Notes: generated by a model from the letters alone, not told the origin. A stretch of DNA of 64,000 bases from Psychrobacter sp. FDAARGOS_221 (GCF_002313155.2 NZ_NWFK02000001.1:558001-622000); one strand, 5' to 3'. Shown: positions 19,433-29,039, counted from the first letter of the stretch. Numbers and translations: made by a program.

Positions 19433-20389
19433 TTAAGGCTTTTCGTCATAACGAACGCCTGGCAAAATACACAGCATTTCAAACAACAAGTTGGCTGCAA
19501 GTACTGAGGTATTACCAAAGGGATCATATGGCGGTGATACTTCGACCAAGTCACAGCCAACCACATCAAGACCGCGCATACCACGGATAATTTCGATACC
19601 TTGAGTAGAGGTTAAACCACCGATTTCTGCGGTTCCAGTGCCTGGCGCAAACGCAGGGTCGATACCATCAATATCAAAGCTTAAATAGACAGGACCTTCT
19701 CCAAGCTTTTCTCGTACTTCTGCCATAAGCGGTGCTAGCGACTTGTACCAACACTCTTCTGCTGGTACCACTCTAAAGCCTTGATCTGTTGACCAATCAA
19801 ACTCTTCAGCGCTATACCCTGTCCCACGCAGTCCAATTTGAACCACACGGTTACCATCTAACAGGTTTTCTTCGACAGCACGACGAAACGGTGTACCATG
19901 TGCAATCTTTTCACCAAACATCTCATCATTAATATCAGCATGAGCATCAACGTGCACCATGCCAACTGGGCCATGTTTTTTAGCCAGTGCCCTTAAGATA
20001 GGCAGTGCAATGGTATGGTCACCGCCCAGTGTTAATGGGATAGCGTCATACTGTAAGATGTTTTCAGTGTAAAATTTCTCGATAATATCGATACTTTTTA
20101 ATAAGTTAAAGGTGTTAATCGGCACATCACCAATATCAGCCACTTGCAGTGACTCAAAGGGTGCCGCACGGGTGGCCACATTATAGGGACGCAACATCCG
20201 CGACTCATCGCGAATCTGGCGTGGACCTAATCGAGCACCCGAGCGGTTTGATGCCCCGATATCTAAAGGAACACCGACAAAGGCCGCATCCAATCCTTCC
20301 GCAGTGGCTTGAGTCGGTAAGCGCATCATAGAGGCAAAACCGCCAAATCTTGGCATATCATTGCCACTTAAAGGTTGATTGAATGTCAT
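19433..20389 (-). CDS. gbuA: Guanidinobutyrase (ureohydrolase)
   Basis: Arginase/agmatinase-family enzyme, 318 residues, that splits 4-guanidinobutyrate into 4-aminobutyrate and urea. The two-Mn centre is intact: H125 (GGDH), D148, H150 and D152 (VDAHAD), D239 and D241 (SFDIDGID). The opening NQPLSGNDMPRFGGFASMMR and the block MFGEKIAHGTPFRRAVEENL match Pseudomonas GbuA closely, better than agmatinase SpeB. It lies 30 bases downstream of gabT, whose product consumes the 4-aminobutyrate, and is followed by a terminator. Confidence 0.92.
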   Translation of the reverse strand: MTFNQPLSGNDMPRFGGFASMMRLPTQATAEGLDAAFVGVPLDIGASNRSGARLGPRQIRDESRMLRPYNVATRAAPFESLQVADIGDVPINTFNLLKSIDIIEKFYTENILQYDAIPLTLGGDHTIALPILRALAKKHGPVGMVHVDAHADINDEMFGEKIAHGTPFRRAVEENLLDGNRVVQIGLRGTGYSAEEFDWSTDQGFRVVPAEECWYKSLAPLMAEVREKLGEGPVYLSFDIDGIDPAFAPGTGTAEIGGLTSTQGIEIIRGMRGLDVVGCDLVEVSPPYDPFGNTSVLAANLLFEMLCILPGVRYDEKP

Positions 20390-20419
20390 AGTCCGTTCCT
20401 TGTCTTTTTTATCCAGTGT

Positions 20420-21679
20420 TTATAGTACTTGTTTAATGATATCTAGGCCTTCTTGAAGCACCTCATCCGATACCGTTAATGGCACCATAACACGAATCGC
20501 GTTGCCATATCGACCACATGACGCCAGTAGCAAACCCTTATCAAACGCATCGGTACGCAGTTTAGCCGTTGCTTCTGCATCTGGATTACCATCGGCATCG
20601 ACGATATCAAACGCTAACATTGCACCCTTGTGACGGATATTACCGATCTTGTCGCTGTTTAATCCTTTTAAGAAATCAGCAATGGTTTGACCGATAACCT
20701 TACTGCGCTCAAGCAAACCTTCCTCTTCGATCACTTCGATAACTGCCAGTGCCGCCACACAGCCCAATGGGTTACCTGAATAAGTACCGCCTAGTCCGCC
20801 TGGTTGTGGCGCATCCATCACTTCTGCACGTCCGATAACTGCTGAAATAGGATAACCACCGGCCAAGCTCTTGGCACTGGTCATTAAGTCAGGCTCAACG
20901 CCTAACTGCTCCGTGGCAAATAAAGTACCGGTACGACCAAAGCAGGTTTGTACTTCATCAAAGATTAATAAAATACCATGCTCATCACAGATTTCACGCA
21001 GCTTTTTGGCAAAGCTTGGTGTTACTTGGTGGAAACCGCCCTCACCTTGTACCGGCTCAACAATCATGGCTGCTACATCAGTAGGATGAATAGACGACTG
21101 GAAAATGGTCTCAATACTGGCAAGCGCTTGTTCTTCAGTCACGCCCAGCTCTGGTGCTGGAAACAGTGCATGATAAATAGACGCCGGCATAGGACCAAAA
21201 TTGTTTTTGTAAGGAACCACTTTACCGGTTAAACCCATACACATGTGCGTACGACCATGCCAACCACCAGCAAACGAGATGACACCGTGACGACCAGTAC
21301 TGGCACGGGCAATCTTCATGGTGTTCTCTACTGCTTCAGCACCAGTGGTAAAAAATACCGCCTTTTTGTCACCACTAATTGGGGCAAGCTCACAAAGCTT
21401 CTCCGCCAAACTCACATAGCTTTCGTAGCTAACAATTTGAGCCGCAGTATGGGTGAACTTATCAAGCTGCTCGCGTACACGAGCGGTAACTTTTGGGTGA
21501 TTGTGACCTGTATTTAAAACTGAAATACCGCCGATGAAGTCAATATAACGCTTGCCTTCGACATCCCAAAGCTCTGAGTTAAGTGCTTTCTCCGCAAAAA
21601 TTGGGAATGCAATACCCAAACCCTTAGGTAATACAGCCAAACGACGCTCTAATAGTGATTGATTGGTTAATGTGCTCAT
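20420..21679 (-). CDS. gabT: 4-aminobutyrate (and 5-aminovalerate) aminotransferase
   Basis: Class III PLP aminotransferase, 419 residues, turning 4-aminobutyrate into succinate semialdehyde with 2-oxoglutarate as acceptor. The PLP lysine is K270 (TSAKSLAGGYPISAV); IFDEVQTCFGRTG holds the Asp that binds the pyridine nitrogen, and TTGAEAVENTMKIAR binds the phosphate. Relatives named DavT act on 5-aminovalerate as well, which would serve the glutarate genes at 24.5-27 kb. It lies between gabD and gbuA on the same strand. Confidence 0.93.
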   Translation of the reverse strand: MSTLTNQSLLERRLAVLPKGLGIAFPIFAEKALNSELWDVEGKRYIDFIGGISVLNTGHNHPKVTARVREQLDKFTHTAAQIVSYESYVSLAEKLCELAPISGDKKAVFFTTGAEAVENTMKIARASTGRHGVISFAGGWHGRTHMCMGLTGKVVPYKNNFGPMPASIYHALFPAPELGVTEEQALASIETIFQSSIHPTDVAAMIVEPVQGEGGFHQVTPSFAKKLREICDEHGILLIFDEVQTCFGRTGTLFATEQLGVEPDLMTSAKSLAGGYPISAVIGRAEVMDAPQPGGLGGTYSGNPLGCVAALAVIEVIEEEGLLERSKVIGQTIADFLKGLNSDKIGNIRHKGAMLAFDIVDADGNPDAEATAKLRTDAFDKGLLLASCGRYGNAIRVMVPLTVSDEVLQEGLDIIKQVL

Positions 21680-21743
21680 ATCTACATCCTTGTATTGTCA
21701 TTAATGCAGGTGCATTGTTTGCTATTGTTTAATAGTAGCTTTA

Positions 21744-21837
21744 TTTAATTGTGCGATTTAATTGTGCGTTGGTTTTACCAACTTTGATTTGATTCAACTT
21801 AACTTTTTTAACTTAAATTATTTCACTTAAATTATTT
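21744..21837. repeat. Two short tandem duplications upstream of gabT
   Basis: TTTAATTGTGCG occurs twice at 21744-21768, separated by one A; ACTTAAATTATTT occurs twice at 21811-21837, separated by one C. Confidence 0.85.
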
Positions 21838-21876
21838 ATGACGTATTTGGTTAGTACTGACTTTAATGAATACCAA

Positions 21877-23340
21877 CTAACCTAACTCTTGTGCCCAGTA
21901 TTTAATGGTCACGTATTCATCAATACCGTATTTAGAGCCTTCTCGGCCAAAGCCAGATTGCTTCACCCCGCCAAAAGGCGCAACTTCGGTTGATAAAATA
22001 CCGGTATTTTGACCGACCATACCGTAGTCTAAGCCTTCACATACGCGCCATGATCGGGTTAAATCATTACTATAGAAATAAGCAGCTAAGCCATAAATGG
22101 TATCGTTGGCCTGCTTAATCACTTCCGCCTCATCGCTAAAGGTAAAGACAGTAGTGATTGGTCCAAAGATTTCTTCGTGAGCGATATCCATATCATCAGT
22201 CAAATTACTGATAACCGTTGGGTTCATCGTCAGCTTAGATGCTGAATTAATATCACCACCTGCTAATAGCTCTGCGCCTTTATCTAACGCATCTTGAAGC
22301 AGTCCTGACACTTTATCCAGTGCGCCTTGGTTAATTAATGGTCCAATATCTACCCCTTCTTTTAGACCATCACCAACTGACAGCTTGGCGACTTTCTCCA
22401 AGAATATCTTCATGAAGTCATCTTTAATACTGTCTTGGACATAAATGCGGTTGGCACAAACACAGGTCTGACCCGCATTACGGTATTTGGCGGCAATTAG
22501 GCCATCTGCTGCTTTTTCAAGATTAGCATCATCGAATACGATAAATGGTGCATTACCGCCCAGCTCTAAAGATAGCTTTTTGATGGTTGGTGCACACTGT
22601 GCCATCAAGGTACGGCCCACTTCTGTAGAACCTGTGAATGACAGCTTATGTACCCGTTTGTCTGAAGTCAGCACACCGCCCACAACCGATGATTTACCGG
22701 TTACGATTTGAATAACGCCTTTTGGTATGCCTGCTTGAATGGCCAGCTCTCCTAAAGCAAGGGCAGAAAATGGGGTTTCAGTTGCTGGTTTTACAATCAT
22801 CGTACAGCCCGCTGCTAATGCAGGTGCCGCTTTACGAGTAATCATTGCAGATGGGAAGTTCCAAGGCGTAATAGCCGCACACACACCTACTGGCTGTTTT
22901 AATACGGTAATACGCTGAGTTGGTTTGGTAGAAGGAATGACATCACCATAGACGCGTTTGCCCTCTTCGGCAAACCATCGGATGAAACTGTTGGCGTAGG
23001 TGATTTCACCGCGTGATTCTTTTAGAGGTTTACCTTGCTCGGCTGTCATTAACACCGCCAAATCTTCATGATTGTCATCAATCAGATCCGCCCATTTGTG
23101 TAATAACTTGGCACGCTCAGCAGCAGTCAAAGCTGCCCAGCCAATCTGTGCTTGCTCTGAATCAGCAACGGCTTGTTCGATTTGAGATTGGCTTAAGCTA
23201 GGGATACTACCCAACACTTCGCCATTGAATGGATTGGTGACGTCGATTTTTGCGCCATCTTCGGCATCTACCCAGCCCTCACCAACTAGGCACTGAGTTT
23301 TTAATAGATCAGGGTTTTGCAAAGTAAGCATGGTAACCAT
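21877..23340 (-). CDS. gabD: Succinate/glutarate semialdehyde dehydrogenase
   Basis: NAD(P)-dependent aldehyde dehydrogenase, 487 residues. The catalytic Cys lies in NAGQTCVCANRIYVQ, the general base Glu in LELGGNAPFIVFDDA, and the nucleotide loop is SFTGSTEVG. N- and C-termini (GFGREGSKYGIDEYVTIKY) are GabD-like. It finishes the 4-aminobutyrate route to succinate, and related DavD enzymes oxidise glutarate semialdehyde. No dedicated 4-guanidinobutyraldehyde dehydrogenase is in the window, so this enzyme or a distant one must do that step. The start may be five residues later (MLTLQNPDLL). Divergent from an IclR gene. Confidence 0.93.
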   Translation of the reverse strand: MVTMLTLQNPDLLKTQCLVGEGWVDAEDGAKIDVTNPFNGEVLGSIPSLSQSQIEQAVADSEQAQIGWAALTAAERAKLLHKWADLIDDNHEDLAVLMTAEQGKPLKESRGEITYANSFIRWFAEEGKRVYGDVIPSTKPTQRITVLKQPVGVCAAITPWNFPSAMITRKAAPALAAGCTMIVKPATETPFSALALGELAIQAGIPKGVIQIVTGKSSVVGGVLTSDKRVHKLSFTGSTEVGRTLMAQCAPTIKKLSLELGGNAPFIVFDDANLEKAADGLIAAKYRNAGQTCVCANRIYVQDSIKDDFMKIFLEKVAKLSVGDGLKEGVDIGPLINQGALDKVSGLLQDALDKGAELLAGGDINSASKLTMNPTVISNLTDDMDIAHEEIFGPITTVFTFSDEAEVIKQANDTIYGLAAYFYSNDLTRSWRVCEGLDYGMVGQNTGILSTEVAPFGGVKQSGFGREGSKYGIDEYVTIKYWAQELG

Positions 23341-23430
23341 CCTTGTTAAATTATGCAGTTCGTGACTGCCTTATTTAAATTACTAGTCCGTGTAATTCAG
23401 CATATTGAATTTGCATTTCATATATGAGAT

Positions 23431-23445
23431 AACTTATTATAAGTT
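23431..23445. promoter_or_regulatory. Candidate IclR operator
   Basis: Perfect palindrome AACTTAT-T-ATAAGTT in the divergent gap between gabD and the IclR gene. Its place suits a repressor site; binding is inferred. Confidence 0.4.
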
Positions 23446-23600
23446 CACTTTCAGCACAATTGCAACACCTTAATAACGCATTTTTACCTTTTTAAATAAA
23501 GCGATTCATCTTTGAATCTGATTGAATGTTTCGCAAGACATGATTTTATTAATGGGCAACGATTAGGTCGCAAATAAGATCATCAACTAGGATAAACACT

Positions 23601-24374
23601 TTGAAATCTAACGATCAAAAACCCTCGGTAAGTGTGCCTGCGATTGACAGAATGTGTTTGATTCTTGACCTCATTACCGACACCAATTATCCGCTAACTT
23701 CGGCAGAAATCGCTGAACAATTAGAGTTGCCGCGCAGTAGCACTCACAACATTCTGCAAAGCTTGTTGAATAAACACTTAGTCTTTAGAGACCGTGATAA
23801 CCGCTATCATCTGGGCTCATATCTTCTATATTGGGCAGGCAAGTATGAAAAGCAGCACAGTATTATTGACGTATTTCTCGAACTTATTAATAACTACCCT
23901 GTTCTACTTAAGAACACAGTGACTTTGTCTAAGATTGATGGCAAAGAAGTGGTATTTTTAGCCTGTTACGAGTCGCCTGCACCTCTAGGATTTACCTTTC
24001 GTTCAGGGGTGCGTGTGCCAGCGCCCTTCTCAGCGACCGGCAAAGCCATGTTGGCAACTTACGATGATAAAACTCTGAATCAACTGTTCGGTCAGCAAAT
24101 GCCAGCACCCTATACCACGCGAAGTGTACAGCGACTAGATGATTTGATTAGCGAGTTACAACAAGTACGTCAGTCAGGAATATCACTTGATGATGGGCAA
24201 TTAAGAGAAGGCATGTATTGCCTCGGCACTTGCATTAGTGATGCTGACGGCCAGCCTATCGCCGGTATGGCGGTAAGTTTTGTGAAGCAAGAATATGAGC
24301 AGCAGCAACAAGCTGTTAGTGAAGCCTTGGTGTCACTGGCACAGGACATTTCTAAACACATAGGCACTCATTGA
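23601..24374 (+). CDS. IclR family transcriptional regulator (arginine/GABA cluster)
   Basis: DNA-binding regulator, 257 residues. A winged helix-turn-helix (about 10-75; TSAEIAEQLELPRSSTHNIL) is followed by an IclR ligand domain with SKIDGKEVVFLACYESPAPL, PAPFSATGKAMLATYDD and REGMYCLGTCISDADGQPIA. It starts with TTG; AGGA at 23589-23592 has proper spacing and no ATG offers the whole HTH. Divergent from gabD, it very likely controls the gabD-gabT-gbuA set; the effector is unknown. Confidence 0.9.
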   Translation: MKSNDQKPSVSVPAIDRMCLILDLITDTNYPLTSAEIAEQLELPRSSTHNILQSLLNKHLVFRDRDNRYHLGSYLLYWAGKYEKQHSIIDVFLELINNYPVLLKNTVTLSKIDGKEVVFLACYESPAPLGFTFRSGVRVPAPFSATGKAMLATYDDKTLNQLFGQQMPAPYTTRSVQRLDDLISELQQVRQSGISLDDGQLREGMYCLGTCISDADGQPIAGMAVSFVKQEYEQQQQAVSEALVSLAQDISKHIGTH

Positions 24375-24413
24375 TACGCGCTTACTGATACGCGCTCACT
24401 GATACACACACAT
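24372..24413. repeat. Three tandem 14-base repeats starting at the iclR stop codon
   Basis: TGATACGCGCTTAC, TGATACGCGCTCAC and TGATACACACACAT follow one another; the first TGA is the stop codon of the IclR gene. Confidence 0.85.
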
Positions 24414-24499
24414 CGATAATAGGCCATTCAAGCTAATAATCTGTTTCAGGTGTAGATTGCTACTTAGAAAATTATATCTGCCTAAATGGCCGTTACCCT

Positions 24500-25765
24500 T
24501 TAAATGACCCCTTTATCCTGCAACTGCTGAACCTGCTCAGCGCTTAGGTTCAACTGCTCTAATACTGCTTGCGTATCTGCGCCCAACGCTGGCGGCGCAC
24601 TGTCATAGCGGACCGGCGTCTTCGATAGCTTAATAGGATTGCCCAATGCTCGTACCGGACTGTCTGGGAAGCTGACAACCATGTTACGCGCTTGAACTTG
24701 TGGCATCGCCAACGCCTCAGTCACATTGTGAATCGGACCACAAGGCACACCAGCTGCTTGGAACAACTCTAACCACTCTTCACGGGGCTTTTGCTTAAAG
24801 ATAGGTACCAAAATCTGCTGCAAGCTGTCTCTATTAGCAACGCGCTCAGGATTAGTGGCATAGCGGCTATCTTGATGCAAGTTTTGCCCTATTACCTGGC
24901 ACACCTTAGCAAACTGACTGTCATTACCACAGGCTAATATAAAGTGACTGTCATCAGCGGTAGCATATACTTGGTAAGGCGTGATGTTGGGATGCGCATT
25001 ACCCAATCTTGGCGGCGTGTTACCTGATGCCAACTGATTCATACCAATATTTGCCAACATCGCCACCGCACTGTCCAGTAAAGCCACATCCACATACTGA
25101 CCTTCGCCGGTTTTCGCACGTGCCAATAGCGCCGCTTGAATTCCCACGGTCAACTGTAATCCCGCGAACAAATCAACCACTGCCACACCCACTTTATGCG
25201 GCTCTCCATCGCTAGGCCCGGTGATACTCATCAATCCTGATAAGCCTTGGATAATATAGTCATATCCAGGCTTATTGGCATCAGGACCATCTTGACCAAA
25301 GCCGGTTAGCGAAGCATAGATAAGCTTAGGGTTAATTGCCTTTAGGGTTTCATAATCTAAGCCGTATTTCTTAAGCCCGCCAACCTTAAAGTTCTCAACG
25401 ACCACATCACTTTGTTTCGCCAGCTGCTGTAGCAGTTGTTGACCTTCAGGCTTAGTAATATCGACCGTGATTGACTTTTTATTACGATTAACCGTTGCAA
25501 AATAAGCCGCTGTTTCTGCCCCTGTTTGCTCATCTTTAAAGCTTGGCGGACGCCATTGACGCGTCTCATCACCAACGACTGGACGCTCGACTTTGATGAC
25601 CTCAGCACCTAAATCTGCAAGAATCTGAGTACTTGAAGGCCCTGCCAATACGCGAGACAGATCCAACACTTTAATACCGCTTAGCGCTTGTGTTGATTGC
25701 TGCTGATTTGATTGAGGCTGTTGTTGAGAGTGCGAACGTGTATCTTGTCCTTGATTGGATTGCAT
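24500..25765 (-). CDS. CaiB/BaiF family CoA transferase, probably succinyl-CoA:glutarate CoA-transferase
   Basis: Family III CoA transferase of about 421 residues. Blocks LDLSRVLAGPSSTQILADLG, EVIKVERPVVGDETR, VVVENFKVGGLKKYGLDYE and YIIQGLSGLMSITG are typical; the catalytic Asp is expected in VDVALLDSAVA. It comes right after glutaryl-CoA dehydrogenase, so activation of glutarate with succinyl-CoA (as in human SUGCT) is the likely reaction. The frame is open back to a TTG at 25831; I start at ATG 25765, which has GAGAGA upstream and removes a tail with no family match. A Gln-rich stretch of about 25 residues follows the start. Confidence 0.88.
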   Translation of the reverse strand: MQSNQGQDTRSHSQQQPQSNQQQSTQALSGIKVLDLSRVLAGPSSTQILADLGAEVIKVERPVVGDETRQWRPPSFKDEQTGAETAAYFATVNRNKKSITVDITKPEGQQLLQQLAKQSDVVVENFKVGGLKKYGLDYETLKAINPKLIYASLTGFGQDGPDANKPGYDYIIQGLSGLMSITGPSDGEPHKVGVAVVDLFAGLQLTVGIQAALLARAKTGEGQYVDVALLDSAVAMLANIGMNQLASGNTPPRLGNAHPNITPYQVYATADDSHFILACGNDSQFAKVCQVIGQNLHQDSRYATNPERVANRDSLQQILVPIFKQKPREEWLELFQAAGVPCGPIHNVTEALAMPQVQARNMVVSFPDSPVRALGNPIKLSKTPVRYDSAPPALGADTQAVLEQLNLSAEQVQQLQDKGVI

Positions 25766-25834
25766 ATCATCTCTCTCGTTTTGTGTGTTGAATACGTTTA
25801 ATGTCCTTTTAGTGAACGGCACACTATTCAAGCA

Positions 25835-27040
25835 TTAAGAAAAGGCTTGAATACCGGTTTGTGCACGACCTAAAATCAACGCATGCACATCATGCGTACC
25901 TTCATAAGTATTAACCGCCTCTAAGTTCATTACATGACGAATCACATGATACTCATCGCTAATACCATTACCGCCATGCATATCACGCGCTACTCGGGCA
26001 ATATTTAGCGCTTTACCACAGTTATTACGCTTGATTAACGAGATCATCTCAGGCGCTGCGTTGTGCTCATCCATTAATCGGCCCACTCTTAATGCCGCTT
26101 GCAATCCTAACGCAATTTCAGTTTGCATATCAGCCAGCTTAAGCTGTACCAATTGCGTCGCTGCCAATGGACGGTTAAATTGCTTACGATCTAAAGTGTA
26201 CTGACGCGCAGCTTGCCAGCAAAACTCAGCCGCACCCATTGAACCCCAGGCAATGCCATAACGCGCTTTATTCAAGCAGCCAAATGGACCTTTTAGACCA
26301 CGAATCTCAGGGAATGCATTCTCTTCTGGCACAAACACATTATCCATTACGATTTCACCGGTAATAGACGCACGCAGTGAGAACTTACCTTCAATCTTAG
26401 GCGCAGATAAGCCTTTCATGCCTTTCTCTAAAACAAAGCCGCGAATCTGACCTTCGTCATCTTTGGCCCACACCACAAACACATCAGCAATCGGGCTGTT
26501 GGTAATCCACATCTTACTGCCTTTTAGCTGATAACCGCCGTCTACTTTTTTGGCACGGGTTTTCATAGAAGCAGGATCAGAGCCTGAATCTGGCTCTGTT
26601 AATCCAAAGCAGCCCACATATTCGCCCGAAGCTAGTTTAGGCAAATACTTCTCTTTTTGCGCATCCGTACCATAGGCCCAAATCGGATGCATCACCAAAC
26701 TTGATTGCACACTCATTGCTGAACGATAGCCCGAATCGACGGCTTCGACCTCTTTGGCAATCACCCCGTAAGCCACACTCGATAGACCGGCACAGCCATA
26801 GCCATCAATAGTCACACCCAGCAATCCAAGCTCACCCATTTGACGCATGATATTGCGATCAAAATTCTCATGGCGGTTGGCCTGTAAGATGCCAGGCATT
26901 AATTCAGTTTGACAAAAATCATGGGCGCTTTTTTGCACCATTAACTCTTCTTCGGTTAATTGGTCACGCAATAAAAATGGATCTGACCATTCAAATGATG
27001 GCATCTTAGTGGCGTAAGCAGTATTGGTTGCGTTTGACAT
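25835..27040 (-). CDS. gcdH: Glutaryl-CoA dehydrogenase
   Basis: FAD acyl-CoA dehydrogenase, 401 residues, that oxidises and decarboxylates glutaryl-CoA to crotonyl-CoA in lysine, tryptophan and glutarate breakdown. The catalytic base is E380 in [20 protein letters not shown]. Other GcdH blocks are [60 protein letters not shown] and [17 protein letters not shown]. The Arg in the substrate loop ([10 protein letters not shown]) fits a carboxylated substrate. First gene of a two-gene operon with the CoA transferase; divergent from an IclR gene. Confidence 0.96.
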   Translation of the reverse strand: MSNATNTAYATKMPSFEWSDPFLLRDQLTEEELMVQKSAHDFCQTELMPGILQANRHENFDRNIMRQMGELGLLGVTIDGYGCAGLSSVAYGVIAKEVEAVDSGYRSAMSVQSSLVMHPIWAYGTDAQKEKYLPKLASGEYVGCFGLTEPDSGSDPASMKTRAKKVDGGYQLKGSKMWITNSPIADVFVVWAKDDEGQIRGFVLEKGMKGLSAPKIEGKFSLRASITGEIVMDNVFVPEENAFPEIRGLKGPFGCLNKARYGIAWGSMGAAEFCWQAARQYTLDRKQFNRPLAATQLVQLKLADMQTEIALGLQAALRVGRLMDEHNAAPEMISLIKRNNCGKALNIARVARDMHGGNGISDEYHVIRHVMNLEAVNTYEGTHDVHALILGRAQTGIQAFS

Positions 27041-27105
27041 AACGGGCTCCTTGTTGGTGTCTGAAGATATTGATGTCGACGTTTAAAGCTGTTAAACTGT
27101 CTTTA

Positions 27106-27122
27106 GTTTCGCATAGTGAAAC
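27106..27122. promoter_or_regulatory. Candidate IclR operator upstream of gcdH
   Basis: GTTTCGCATAGTGAAAC, an inverted repeat with GTTTC/GAAAC arms, followed by another GTTTCATTA. The form agrees with IclR-type sites and it lies in the divergent promoter region. Confidence 0.5.
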
Positions 27123-27210
27123 GCTGTTTCATTAATATGATTAATTAAAGCAGAATTTATTGTGCAAGTAAAGATATATTGCTCACTTAATTAATAAAAA
27201 AAGAACAGCC

Positions 27211-28074
27211 ATGACTCAAAATATCATTCAAAACACCACACAAAACCCGACCCAAAATAAGATACCCAATCCAACTGCGCCTTTAAGCGATCACATACAA
27301 CAGGCGTTACAAACCGCTAAGCAAACGCAAGATAAAGCATTTATCACGGCGCTGGGTCGTGGCATGCTAGTGCTTAGTGTGTTTGAGCAGCAACAGCAAT
27401 TAACGCATCAGCAAATATGTGACAAAACACAACTGCCTAAAGCCACAGTCAGCCGCTTAATACATACCTTATTGCAATTGAATGTGTTGAAACGTGATTC
27501 CAATGACAGCTATCAGCTGGGTAAAAATCTGCTGGCGTTGAGTAACAGTTGGCCAGTACAGGATATGGTCGAACAATCAATGCCGCTGCTGCGAGAGTTT
27601 GCGCAAGCGCATCAGGTATCGGTGAATATTGCGACTGAAAGTGAAGGAGAGATGCGCTACTTGGCGTGCTACCGTAGCCCCGCTCGATTGGCAGTGAATT
27701 TAACGGTTGGTTCTACGGTGCCGCTTGATAAGACAGCCATTGGTCGCGCTTTTTATGTGGCTCAAACCCCGAGCATGCAGCAGCAAATGATTGATAGCCT
27801 GCCCTATCCGCCCGTTTCAGATGAACAGTCTAAAGCGCTGACAAACTTAGCAGCAGCGACTGCCTTTTTTGAGCAACACGGTTATACCCTCTCTGATGGT
27901 GAGTATTCGCCAGATATTTTGGCGGTAGCAGTGCCTTTATATGACAGTATTGAAGGTAGATACACCCATTCATTGAATGCCAGTGTGCCTAGAGCCAGCT
28001 GGGACGCGCAGGATTATATTGACTTTATTGTGCCTAAGTTACAGGCGCTAGCGCGTCAGATTGAGGCGTTATAA
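27211..28074 (+). CDS. IclR family transcriptional regulator (glutarate cluster)
   Basis: Regulator of 287 residues. About 45 polar N-terminal residues (repeated QN-T motifs) come before the winged HTH (HQQICDKTQLPKATVSRLIH), then the IclR effector domain (ESEGEMRYLACYRSPARLAV, TVPLDKTAIGRAFYVAQ, LSDGEYSPDILAVAVPLYD). It faces gcdH across 170 bases that contain a palindrome, and probably controls gcdH and the CoA transferase gene. Confidence 0.9.
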   Translation: MTQNIIQNTTQNPTQNKIPNPTAPLSDHIQQALQTAKQTQDKAFITALGRGMLVLSVFEQQQQLTHQQICDKTQLPKATVSRLIHTLLQLNVLKRDSNDSYQLGKNLLALSNSWPVQDMVEQSMPLLREFAQAHQVSVNIATESEGEMRYLACYRSPARLAVNLTVGSTVPLDKTAIGRAFYVAQTPSMQQQMIDSLPYPPVSDEQSKALTNLAAATAFFEQHGYTLSDGEYSPDILAVAVPLYDSIEGRYTHSLNASVPRASWDAQDYIDFIVPKLQALARQIEAL

Positions 28075-28131
28075 ACGAAGGGTTAAGAAAGAATTCTGTT
28101 AAAAAGCATCTACACCTTATTTCTGCATACC

Positions 28132-28380
28132 TTATAAACTTTGTGTCCACTGTGACCGATTTTCACTACCGAATATCCAGCCTTTATAATTTTTGGTCTC
28201 CACCACGAATATGCCATAGACTGACACAATGATATGGTCTATTTGGGTCGTTCTCTCATCAGGTAATGGCAAGGTCACATTTTTGATACGGTGATAGACC
28301 TGCTTGTCTAACATCAGCCAAGTCGTAAAATTAATAGCCGCTTCACCAAGCATACCTTTTAAGGTAGATTTTAAGGACAT
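28132..28380 (-). pseudogene. Truncated NERD-domain protein
   Basis: Only 82 residues. The N-terminal part of a NERD (nuclease-related) domain is plain: LKGMLGEAAINFTTWLMLDK, then TTQIDHIIVSVYGIFVVETK, the nuclease-like strand with catalytic-type D/E/K, and KGWIFGSENRSQWTQSL. Full-length relatives carry on past the W-T-Q motif for 80 or more residues. Here a stop follows at once and no continuation is visible in the next bases in any frame. I read it as a remnant; a short active form cannot be excluded. Confidence 0.65.
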
Positions 28381-28437
28381 TCAGGTTCTCTATGATATGG
28401 ATATGCTTTAAATAGATATCTTATCAGTAAATTTGAT

Positions 28438-28956
28438 CTACCACCAGTAAGTCGGGTATTGCCGTTCTCTGCCCAAATTATTATAAATAAGCGCAACACC
28501 CACCAGTACAAGCGAACCAAGCAGTGTGGGTGTGATAAGAAACTGCCAACCTACCCCTCCTAACATAACGATTAAAGGGTTTGAACCCGCAGGTGGATGC
28601 GGTACTCTTAAAATTAACATGAGCGCAATCGCTGTTCCCACAGCCATCGCCATACTCCACCAATGCACGCCAAACCACATCATAAATAATAGTCCTGTTA
28701 AGGTTGCGACGAAATGCCCACCAATAACGTTTCGAGGCTGAGCGAACGGACTTTGCGGATAAGCAAATACCAGCAAGCAACTTGCCCCAAATGACCCTAA
28801 TATCATGACAGCTTGTGTCCAATCCCCTATTAAAGCGACACTAGCCGTTGCTATTGTGCCACCTAACCATGCAACAGCTACCATCCACATTGGTAATCTT
28901 TCAGGGCAAGCGAGTGATTGACCTTTTAGCTTTTTGATATTGAAAAATTGACTCAT
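28438..28956 (-). CDS. HPP family membrane protein
   Basis: Inner-membrane protein, 172 residues, of the HPP family (PF04982), four predicted membrane segments. The signature is RVPHPPAGSNPLIVMLGG; CERLPMWMVAVAWLGG-like and GSFGASCLLVFAYPQSPFAQ blocks are also typical. Some members are linked to nitrite transport in plastids; the bacterial role is not settled. It is divergent from a TetR gene with two shared operators, so expression is probably repressed by that regulator. Confidence 0.88.
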   Translation of the reverse strand: MSQFFNIKKLKGQSLACPERLPMWMVAVAWLGGTIATASVALIGDWTQAVMILGSFGASCLLVFAYPQSPFAQPRNVIGGHFVATLTGLLFMMWFGVHWWSMAMAVGTAIALMLILRVPHPPAGSNPLIVMLGGVGWQFLITPTLLGSLVLVGVALIYNNLGRERQYPTYWW

Positions 28957-29039
28957 TATGTTCTTCCCTTTTCTATAAAAAGAATTAAATTCTCATATCT
29001 TATTAACTTGGTGATATTCATCTAGCTATTAGCTATAAT

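Noticed and set aside
28481..28822. 113-codon minus-strand frame
   Set aside because: Overlaps the HPP gene in another frame; only the HPP frame has a family signature.
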